Assembly: GCA_016617855.1 (NCBI GenBank)
Contig: JAECUM010006730.1
Location: 1 to 64,000 of the forward strand
DNA: 64,000 nt
Source of the DNA: Megalonaias nervosa
Lineage: Eukaryota; Mollusca; Bivalvia; Unionida; Unionidae
Direction of reading: 5' to 3'
The notes under the pieces are model-generated. The model ran no database searches and was not told the DNA's origin. It worked only from the letters and a program-made list of their open reading frames with translations. How positions within the stretch are numbered: position 1 is the stretch's first letter; each line of letters starts with the position of its first letter. Both the position numbers and the translations under genes were made by a program. Positions 55,441 through 64,000 of this stretch are shown here, one piece after another.

Positions 55441-58000
55441 CTGGAGATGGATAATGCAGCATCTCTGGATGCAGAAGAATGAAGTTTATCTAGGAGGCAA
55501 CAGCACAGTTGCTTTCTTTGGGGGAATAGTTGTCCCCTCCTTCCTGATGAAAGTCTAATGCTGCTTTTGTTTTGGTGGGAGAGTGTCCTCCCATTGTTTG
55601 GCAAACCATAACTAGTGACATGAATTTTACGGAGACTATTCTTGATTATTTGGACAGCACATCCAAGCATGAGCTTGGGGCCTTTATGGCAGCATGCATA
55701 GGGTATGATTAGGTTTGGCCAGCCATCATCACCACAAGCTGATATACCAGTTGTTAACTGTTCTGCTGTATCTTTTTCCAATCTTTTGATCGAAAGTCAG
55801 TTTAGTGAATGTGCTGCATGACTGCCATCTATTCTGTTGTATATGGAGCCATACACCAATCAGATGTATAATGTAGATGTAGAAGCCTCGTCAGATAAGG
55901 GAAAACCTCCCACCCCCACCTCCCCATGAGTGGGGGGAAAACTTCAATCTGAATATTCATTCAGAACCAGACCACAGCATTGGAAATATATAGTATTTGA
56001 ACACCACCTGGTTTCCCACTGCCTCTGTGTATGAGCTGGAATTAAAAGGTCAGGGCTTTGGTACATGTTTAGCATTAAGAAGAAAATCAAGCACTTTATC
56101 TTCTTCTACAGTGAGCAAAATTTGCAAGATTTCCTGCTGTCTTTTGGAAAAATATGTAACCAGGGAATCCAGGAGACTATTATCAGAGTGCCTATTACCA
56201 TTATCATATAATGCATGCTGGTACTGCACTTGGACGCATAAAGCACTGGCATTCTTTGTGTTGATAAGAACATTGCAACAGTACAGGTGTTAAATCTGCT
56301 TTTCTGTAATGTCAGTTGTAAAGTATTTGAGGTGACTTCAACACTTATGCACAATAAGGTGGCAACTTCATCGATGCTAGACTTAACATCTTTTGCGATA
56401 TTTCATCTAGCTAATACGGCAGGAAATGAGCATGCATGGGAGTCAACAGCCACATAGACAAAGTGATTAATAAGGAATCACACCACTCCTTGACTAACAC
56501 CCTTACAACTTCATCCAATCTTTATTTAATGCAATGTGACATTTGTCTGTTTTTATTATTACTGAAGTCATACCACACCTTGGCTCTGCAGTCATTGCCA
56601 TTTGGCTTCCAGCTGTTACTTGGAGTTGTATGGTGGATATACAGAATCAGGCAGTATATTAGGTGTAAATTAAAACAGGTGAGAGGAAACAAAGTTTCTC
56701 ATTCTACAAGCTTCCCAACAATTGCCAGTGACGCATTAACCCTGTCACCCATTAGGAATCTCCTGATTGGTGCCAGATGCCCCTATTTCTGTCATCATTG
56801 GATGAACCCATTTTATAAACAATGAATGGATGATCCAGGTAGTTTCAGATGGCCTTCAAATTTTCTTTATCCAGCCAGCTACCCTTTTGTGTTCGCTCTC
56901 TGTGACAGAAATTGTGACAATATTTTGATGGAGAATATCACTTTGTTCATCCAGGCGGTAGTGGAGAGAAACTCTCCTGGGATTTACTCAGGGCTTTTCT
57001 AGGTGGCAAAATCCAATGGCAAACTCAGACCAGTTAGACTTCAGCTGGCTAAACAAATTTATATTAGAACTGAAATTCAAAATTCAAGGCACTTTCATGT
57101 CCTGATGCATTCATTTTTATGAAAGTTACTTTGGTGTACACTCTGAAAAACAATTTGCCAATTTTGAGCTCTGCCTTTTGCACAGAATCAGTCTACTACA
57201 TTACCCCTTGGTTTAGGACCCCTTCATTGACATCCTTCAGAACACATGGTAGGTACTGTTTTGCTACAGTAAATGAAGAGCCTTACCTGGGCTTTCTAGT
57301 GAATTGGAAGAAGTAAGATCTTGTGACTCAGCCCTTTCGTCGTAATGGTGTGGAATTTCTTACCCATCTCAATCTCATTCATCTCCTTCAGATTTAGAGG
57401 ATTCTGGCTTATCTCTAGTTCAGATTGGTATTCAGCCACTCTTTCCTTCATCAATATGTCAAGGGAGGCAACTAAGAAAGACCTGATCCATGCTGTCAAC
57501 CTTTATTTGAAATGCATGGAGTAGGTCTTAGCTATGTCATTTTCTTTCCATTAAGGCAGTACAATAACCCTACAAGCCATGATGTCATGGCTGAAGTAAG
57601 TAATGTGTTAGGTATATTCTGAATTATCACTTAATTCAATATACCTCATGCGAAAATTTTGCTCATGAGATTAGAGCTGTTTCGGGAAGTCATGCTTTTG
57701 AATGCAGTATTTTGATCTGAAATGTAATAGAGCCATTTGGCTAGCAAGCACAGTCAACTTTCTTGACTTTGATATCTGAGACTTAGTATCACAGAGATGT
57801 GATCTGAGCCTGATGTGTCCAGTGGCTGCAGCCCAGACTACTGCCAGACCCATTTGAGGTCAGCACAGCCTCATCATATGTTTGGCACTTTTGCTGGATT
57901 TGTCAAAGATTTTTTTGCTAAACTTGCTAAATGTGGGAAAGTCATTCTTTTTAACTTATCTGAGTGTTGTTATAGGTCATGTTATTGCAGTAGTGCTGCC
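55440..58000 (+). mobile_element. Degenerate DIRS-like (tyrosine-recombinase) retroelement
   Basis: Broken plus-strand coding traces. At 56950-57070, 'NSPGIYSGLF' then 'VAKSNGKLRPVRLQLAKQIY' looks like the start of a reverse transcriptase. At 57119-57316, 'SSAFCTESVYY' and 'GLSSELEE' / 'YLGFLVNWKK' resemble its palm and the Leu-Gly-Phe-Leu-x-Asn-Trp motif of DIRS-type RTs. At 57660-57790, 'HEIRAVSGSHAFECSI' resembles the His-x-x-Arg motif of a tyrosine recombinase. The order RT then recombinase fits DIRS elements. Many stops and frameshifts are present, and the 55440-56820 part is unassigned (possibly gag or RT N terminus). It is read in short pieces, so confidence is moderate. Confidence 0.45.
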
Positions 58001-58299
58001 TTCATAGTAATATAGCAGTTTATCCTTCTTATTGGGAACTCAGACGTTCTGCCCACAAAAGAGGCTCATGTTAGAGGTTGGATGCTGATGTATTCCCGCT
58101 GCTCTTATGTGTTCTCCTAATGTTTGTGGGATTGAGGAATGTACTTGAAGGTGAAAGCAACTACTTGGTTAATTATGTTTCTCTGAGAATACTTGCCAAT
58201 TACATTACTAGTAAAACCTCCCTCACCTCCCTGATAATGTGTGCATCCTCATTGAGAAACATAATTTACTAAAAAATCAGCTTTTTTTATAGAGTTGTG

Positions 58300-59070
58300 A
58301 TCAGACTTGGTAAACAGATTTATATCATCAAGATCTCGGATGAATATGATTTTGATTATGAGCGATGCTCATGCATATTAGTGATGCATCTTGCATCTGA
58401 CATGATGAGCTTGTCAGCAGTCCAGTGGCTCTGGTTTTGATCAGATTTGTTTAATAGTCTTATGTCATCAAGACATTGAATGAGTTCAATTTTGAGCAAG
58501 TTCTAAGCTCATTTATGAGCTGTTGTTGTTGTTGTAAACTTACACCATTTTTAAGCTCTTGCTAGGCTGTACATGGCAGCCAGCATAATTGGTGGCAGAA
58601 GATGCTGGAAAAACCCTGGGAGGAACCACCAACCCATGGGAAGTTACTGGCAAGCTTTCTCACATACCCACATAGGCCGAGCTTGAGACTTGAACACATG
58701 TAGACAGGTGGGATGTCGGTGATTGGTAAATGTGAGTGCTTGAGACCACTCAGCCACTTGGGATCCCAAAAATGTATGAGGTAATCTTCTGTCTAATTGA
58801 AGAGTTTGTTATTTTTTTGGAGATGGAATTTTGATAAGATTTTTCTCAAGCTTGTTTAATAAGCTTAGATCATCATAGTCTTTGACACTCAATAATATAT
58901 GAAATCTGTGCAAGGTAATGAGGTGATCTTGAATCCAGTTGGCTGAGCTTGTTACCTTTTCAGAGTCTTTTATCTGATATCAATAGAACTTTTCTGAATT
59001 TGATAGAACTTGTTAAATAGTTTTATATCATCAAGATCTGGGATGAGTTAAATTTTGAGCAAGGTCTGTA
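58300..59070. repeat. Degenerate repeat 'tttaatagtcttatgtcatcaag', about 4 units, split by a SINE-like repeat
   Basis: Blocks such as 'ggtaaacagatttatatcat', 'caagatctcggatgaatatg' and 'aattttgagcaagg' recur near 58310, 58450, 58860 and 59010. Confidence 0.6.
58515..58755 (+). mobile_element. SINE-like dispersed repeat, third copy
   Basis: Starts with (GTT)n, then 'ggctgtacatggcagccagc', 'ccaacccatgggaagttact', 'ggcaagctttctcacatacc' and 'tgagacttgaacacatgtag'. It matches 27197-27405 closely, including the (GTT)n start. Confidence 0.75.
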
Positions 59071-59079
59071 TTAATTATG

Positions 59080-60260
59080 TATATGTAATTTAATTACTTG
59101 TTTGTTAGTTTTGAATTTTTTTATTTTTATTTTATTCTGTTGTGTGTTATTATAGTGATAATTTTGTCTGTTGGATTTATTTTTTTTTAAAATTCAATTC
59201 AGTTCTGTTTGACCTGATAAACAACCAGTAGTTGAAATATTGTAGCTAATTGCTGACCTTGATTCAGAAATCAGATAGAGTTTGGTGTAAACAACTTTTT
59301 TTTAATTCATTCTAAGAGTAAGATTCATTTAGTGGAATCAAGACCATATCTGGAGTACATGACTAATAAACATTTGTTTATAGTTACAAATTTTTGGTTT
59401 TCCCAGTGGGGTGAAATTTTCACTCCCATCTGGGAGTCTGTTTTGTGTTTTAGTCAGGCTTATAACTCATGTCATCATAAGAATCAGTTAGTTGTGCTTT
59501 AAACCTTTGAAGCTCAAAGGTGTTTTGTCGTGACCAGTTTGAGTTGAATTTTTTTATTTTTTGGAATTAGTAATTCATTTCTCTGAAAAACACACATATA
59601 AGTGCTCCTTACAGAATTCTTGGACAAAGACATTTATTGAAAATTATTCGGAATTCCAAACTGGAATATTATTCTTTGTAATTCAACAAAGAACTGTTGA
59701 CACATCAGGAAAAAGCAGACCATCGAAGACGTCGTCACCTTCCATCTTGGAAATTCATTGGAATTTGAACTGTGATTCACTTTGGTCTTTTTGTTGATAG
59801 GACATATATTTTTTTAATTCTTGGATTAATTTTGGATTTGATTCATAAACCGTAAATCCTTCTTCTCATTTTTACCTTGTTTTTTCTAGGGAAATATATT
59901 ATTTGTAAAATTTTACAAAGCTTGTTGGCTTCATTCTTTTCTTGTTACTTTTGTATGAGTCTAGACACATAACATTATGTTATTTGTTTGGCAAAGAATT
60001 TTATCATACTGTGGTAAAATAGATGAGACTGACATGACACCATTTAGTTGGAACAGATAATTTATGCAGCACTAAGAGCCGTGTGTATGTTGGTTTGCAA
60101 AGTTACTGATTTTGTAAACCTTTGCAGCACTAAATTAAGACATTCACATGTATGAACACTTACCCTTTACTAACGGTATTACATTGGTCTGCTTAGTAAA
60201 ATGGTCTTCTGTTAGGTCATGTAAATAAGTGAGCGATATTGGGTCAATTTGGGGCTATTA
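59080..60260. other. DDX23 intron 5, no further feature
   Basis: AT-rich sequence. The 78-codon frame at 59561-59797 shows no recognisable motif. Confidence 0.45.
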
Positions 60261-60264
60261 TAAT

Positions 60265-60720
60265 TAGGTATTTGTTTGTTACATCCAAAATATTTTAAAC
60301 CAATTTTACCAACACTTATGAAAATTGCAGTTTGGTTGCATATCAAGCCAAGTAATCTAATCATATCAAGCAAGGTCATTGTGACCTAATTTTTAATTAC
60401 TTGAATGACTTTTCATGTTTTCAATTTGTTACACCCTCAATATCTTGGACCATATTTGCCCTACACATATGAAACTAACATGTGGAGGCATCTCACACAG
60501 AGTAACTCAATCATAGGTTATTGTGAACTGATTTTCATGACTGAACGACTTTTGTGTTTCTAGCTATGTGTTCATTACACCCTCAATATCTTGGATCCTA
60601 TTTTTTCAACACTTTCGAAAATTCTTATGCTGATAAATGTCAAGTAACTCAACCATACCAAAAGTAGGCCACTGACATAATTTTTAGGCTTGTGTGACTC
60701 AAGTATTTTCCTTTACTGTC
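60265..60720. repeat. Degenerate ~180-bp repeat (family E), block 2
   Basis: Three units with 'caatatcttggaccatattt', 'acacttatgaaaattgcagt', 'caaggtcattgtgacctaat' and 'cttgaatgacttttcatgtt'. The same family as 55150-55440. Confidence 0.75.
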
Positions 60721-60863
60721 TGTATATTGTTTTCAGCTTCAAAGGTGCTTTTGCAGTTGAGGAGATTCTTGTTTATGAGTAAAAAACTTGTTTTTTAAAC
60801 AGTTAAATTTGATACTATACTGATTGGTGTTGGCCTTATATAAATGTGTTGTTCCTTATGTAG

Positions 60864-61040
60864 GACAGATACCTGGGTATCATTAAAAAGAAGAAAAGAG
60901 TGCGTCGACTTAATGACCGCAAGTTCGTGTTTGACTGGGATGCAGGTGATGATACTTCAAAAGATTATAATCCTCTGTACAAGGAGCGGCATCAGATCCA
61001 GTTCTATGGTAGAGGTCACATAGGAGGTGTAGATATCAAG
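60864..61040 (+). CDS. DDX23: DDX23/PRP28, coding exon 6 (conserved pre-helicase block)
   Basis: The acceptor 'ccttatgtag' ends at 60863 and the donor GTATAT starts at 61041. It is exactly 59 codons in phase 0. It reads [20 protein letters not shown], then [20 protein letters not shown] and [19 protein letters not shown]. This block ([36 protein letters not shown]) is diagnostic of DDX23/PRP28 and separates it from other DEAD-box proteins. It lies before the helicase core and helps anchor the protein to the U5 snRNP/tri-snRNP. Confidence 0.97.
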
Positions 61041-63314
61041 GTATATATATTTTCCTTGCCCCACAATGAATGTTGTAAGGGCTTACAAGTGTTATTGTTG
61101 TCTCACTGTCTGTCCATCACACCTAGGTTACATTTTGTGCTTTAATCAGTTTTCTTACACTGCTGTTTGAAACTTGAACATAGTGTATGTCATTTGGATA
61201 AACATTATGATGTCACAAATATTTTTGCATGCATGCACCCTGTCAGAGCAACAGTTACATAGATATGTAATGTATGTATTGAGTCAGCCCATTTGCCTGG
61301 AAACAGATTGCTTTAGATGCATGGCATGGACTATAAGTATTGAGCAAAATAACATGTAAATCAACTAGAAAAACTGATACTCACAGAAGTAAATGAATTC
61401 ATACTAAGTCTGAGATAATTTAAAAGGAATAAAATGTTCAGTCAATTTGGGGCCCAGCAAGTTCCTTTAAAAAAAAAAAAATGTTATTAATGAACTCTTT
61501 GCTTAAGGAAGGAGAGGGATGGGTTTGGTGGGGTGGTAAGGTTACCTCCTTTAACTGCTTTAACTGACAGCTGATGTTGTTATCATCTAGACATATTTCT
61601 GTTAGATCCAGTGACCAAACATTTCAGTTGGATTAGATTACCAAGCAGAGATAAATATCCCCACCCCTCAATGGTTGTAAAATATTTTTCTGACTTTGTT
61701 GATTAGTTTACCATATTTATTGGATTTTAAGTTGAATCAAGCTGCAAACTGTTTAGACCTAGTTCTGTCATCACATAAGGCACTGGTATAACATAGACCC
61801 TAATCTGTTGGCACATTACATGACAGCAGATTTGGATCTATGTTGTTTGCAATTGGACTCAACTTACTAGCAAGAATATATGATTCATTAGAATAACGAA
61901 AATAAATTTGCAACTGTAAGAAGTAGAGGGGAGATATTGTAGTATCCCCTGAGTTGGCTTTGACATCCACACATATAAAGGTATAGATATATCAAAGTCT
62001 CACTGCATCACACCCATTCTATTTTCCGAAGTCCTACGTAACAGTTTGGAGTGGGTTTCAAAGCACTTAACCTCTGTGGAGGAGACTATGGTGGCTAACT
62101 TTATGTATAATATATATAATGTATACATTCTTGGTAAAGTTTTTGCATTTAGCACAGGTTTTTGCATTCTGTATTCATTCTGTTATACATGGAAACGTGA
62201 AACTTGGTGGGACAATGTATTTAGAAGAGTGCTAAACCGTCTTCTTAAAGTAGGTAACTGTGACTCAGATTTCAAGATCCACTGATTTTGGTTACAGCTT
62301 GTATTTTAATGAGTATTTATGTTAGACATCTGATCACTCAAAAAGGGTGTAAGAAACTAGTTTGAATGAGAATGACTGCAGGAAAAAGACTGATGAGTAT
62401 TTATGTGAAACTACATTAGAGGAAAAACATCCTAGGATGTGTGATGTGCAGTGACAAGATTGTGTATGGGTCATTATGAAAAAAACAAGGAATTGTACAA
62501 GATCAGAAAAGCATGGTAAATATATGAGAGCAGAAAGAACATCCCAGTCTATTCCCACAATGTTTGCTTTTACTATCACTATGGAAGAAGGGGTAGAAAG
62601 TAGTTCAGTTAACAAGGGTGAAGGATGTAATGTTCCTTATGGTGCACTACTTATGTATATTGTGCAAAAATGGGTAACAATCCAATAAAGCCAAAATCTT
62701 AGCACACTGCAGAAGTTTTTGTTGTAATTTGTGTGGCTGAACATAGTTTGTCTCTTAGTATGGTTCCGCATTTAATCAGCTTTGCACAAGAACTTAGCAG
62801 CAATGAAGTAGTGCCAGTTGGAGGCCATCTGTGAAACTTTTTTAGTTCAGGTCACTGTGAGATACATTTTACAATTTATTTTCTTAAATTATGTTTTTCA
62901 TTAAACTCATGACCACCTAGTTTTATACACCCAGCATAAATACTGGTACTGTTGCATTTAGAGTTATAAAACTTGGTGAGTGGATGCATCTACACCCACA
63001 TCACAAATATAAGTTACTGTGATTCATATTTCTTGCATCACTGACTTTTAGCAAATTTTTGTTTTAACTATTCACACTATAAATTCAGTAGGTTTTCTAA
63101 ACTGAAGTTTTTCATGTGCATGTATCATCATATATTCATCTATTGGTATAGGGCTAAAACTTGCAAACTTCCATGGTAACAACTGGTGTAAGTGCATTAT
63201 AAATCATAATAATGATTTAAAAGGATGCTAATATTGTTCCAAATATTGCTGATGTTTGAAAATTTGAGTTTGCAGCAGTGAGTATGTTTATGCTAATCTC
63301 TATTTATCTTTCAG
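61041..63314 (+). other. DDX23: DDX23 intron 6
   Basis: No exon recognised. It contains MITE copy 6 and an A-run near 61469-61481. The open frames at 62046-62285 and 62334-62615 have no recognisable similarity. Confidence 0.65.
61725..61885. mobile_element. Palindromic MITE-like repeat, copy 6
   Basis: Opens 'ttttaagttgaatcaagctg' and closes 'gcaattggactcaacttact'. The interior has 'catagaccctaatctgttgg' and 'cagatttggatctatgttgt'. Confidence 0.75.
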
Positions 63315-63394
63315 GCCCAGAAGAAAGACCAGTCTAAATTTTATGGAGACCTGCTGGAAAAGAGGAGGACTGAGGCAGAAAAAGAGCAGGAAAA
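63315..63394 (+). CDS. DDX23: DDX23/PRP28, coding exon 7 (last in window)
   Basis: The acceptor 'tatctttcag' ends at 63314 and the donor GTCAGT starts at 63395. It reads AQKKDQSKFYGDLLEKRRTE, then AEKEQEK with a split codon (phase 2). 'SKFYGDLLEKRRT' is conserved in the family directly after the RYLG exon. The helicase core (Q motif, GSGKT, DEAD, SAT, HRIGR) is expected in later exons outside the window. Confidence 0.93.
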
Positions 63395-63488
63395 GTCAGT
63401 AGTATCTTAGGAGACGTATTATACTTTTTTCCTTGACATGATTACTTCTGATATATATGAGACAGATTAATTTTTTACCTCGACATCT

Positions 63489-63514
63489 GTGTGTGTGTGT
63501 GTGTGTGTGTGTGC
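63489..63514. repeat. (TG)n microsatellite
   Basis: Short pure TG run. Confidence 0.95.
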
Positions 63515-63701
63515 AACTCTCCCTTGTTTGCTCAGACCTGGATATCCTACAAAATCACTTATAATACAGTAAGATAATAAGACACTTATAATACAGTAAG
63601 ATAATAAGATTAGATATAAGGCCCCCACAATTTGCTAAGCATTGGTGGTATGTAGGGGTCACTTTTCATGGTATTGTTATTATAATAGTCATCAACATTT
63701 A

Positions 63702-63790
63702 CAGTCAAACCTGGTTATCTCGATTACGTCGGGGGTGTCAAAAAATCGTCGACATAACCAGGTCCCGAGATATCAAGGTTTAGTTGATAA
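63702..63790. mobile_element. pogo/Tigger-like MITE terminus
   Basis: 'cagtcaaacctggttatctc' lies next to a TA dinucleotide. The inverted 'aaccaggtcccgagatatc' follows within 60 bp, and the closing 'caaggttt' echoes the start inverted. The CAGT start and TA target fit the pogo group of Tc1/mariner elements. It is non-coding and short. Confidence 0.55.
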
Positions 63791-64000
63791 ATCTACTGCA
63801 GAACAATGATTATGCATCTGAAGTACCAAAAATGAGGAGTTTTATTTCTAAAAACAAATGGCATTTCTAATGCACAATAAAAATAATAATTCAGTCATGC
63901 CTGGTTGGAGAAAAAAGAAGATTGGAGGTCTTTTAAATGAGAGTAAGTAACAAGTCACATATTTTTACAACAATAAGTTACTGCAACAATGTCATTGGTT

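Larger units (their letters stand above)
53769..60863 (+). other. DDX23: DDX23 intron 5
   Basis: About 7.1 kb, with no exon recognised. It holds short tandem arrays, a pogo-like repeat, a degenerate DIRS-like element, a SINE-like repeat and other degenerate repeats. Confidence 0.65.
63395..64000 (+). other. DDX23: DDX23 intron 7 (5' part)
   Basis: Contains a (TG)n at 63489-63514, a short direct repeat 'acttataatacagtaagata' at about 63558-63607 (two copies), and a pogo-like terminus at 63702. Confidence 0.6.

Overview
This window looks like animal nuclear DNA. It is AT-rich, with introns, long microsatellites, minisatellites, tRNA-derived SINE-like repeats and foldback elements. The repeat types suggest a mollusc or a related lophotrochozoan; that is inference, and no species is claimed. 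Two host genes can be recognised, both on the + strand. The last coding exon of a cytosolic tryptophanyl-tRNA synthetase (WARS1-like) is at 2655-2813. The first seven coding exons of DDX23/PRP28, the U5 snRNP DEAD-box helicase, lie between 35464 and 63394. Those exons carry the Arg/Ser-rich N terminus and the conserved pre-helicase segment. The helicase core must lie beyond the window.

Between the two genes sits a decayed Polinton/Maverick element (an endogenous adintovirus-like DNA transposon) at 15095-29650. It has terminal inverted repeats of about 530 bp starting AGTAGTATATGAA and a 5-bp direct repeat (GACAT) on both sides. Inside are a packaging ATPase and a protein-primed-type family B DNA polymerase, both broken, and the C-terminal part of a chromodomain integrase. 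There is also a phage tail-fibre-like repeat protein ending in a discoidin-like domain, a double HNH/NUMOD-like protein, a membrane protein and several unrecognised genes. A NUMOD1-like gene lies within the terminal repeats, so it is present twice. Nearly every gene longer than about 120 codons has stops or frameshifts. I found no major capsid protein and no protease. The element has itself been hit by a LINE 3' end (12-bp target duplication) and by a SINE-like repeat.

Layout: 1-2654 WARS1 intron, mostly a degenerate repeat of about 145 bp; 2655-2813 WARS1 last exon; 2814-15094 3'UTR and intergenic DNA with minisatellites, a striking hairpin at 9824-9902, a T-rich tract and microsatellites; 15095-29650 Polinton; 29651-35451 intergenic or 5' region of DDX23 with foldback elements; 35452-63394 DDX23 exons and long introns holding more of the ~145-bp repeat, six palindromic MITE copies across the whole window, several SINEs, large minisatellites and a degenerate DIRS-like retroelement near 55.4-58.0 kb; 63395-64000 intron with a pogo-like terminus.

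Most open frames longer than 60 codons outside the host exons and the Polinton are chance frames in repeats and are not annotated as genes.
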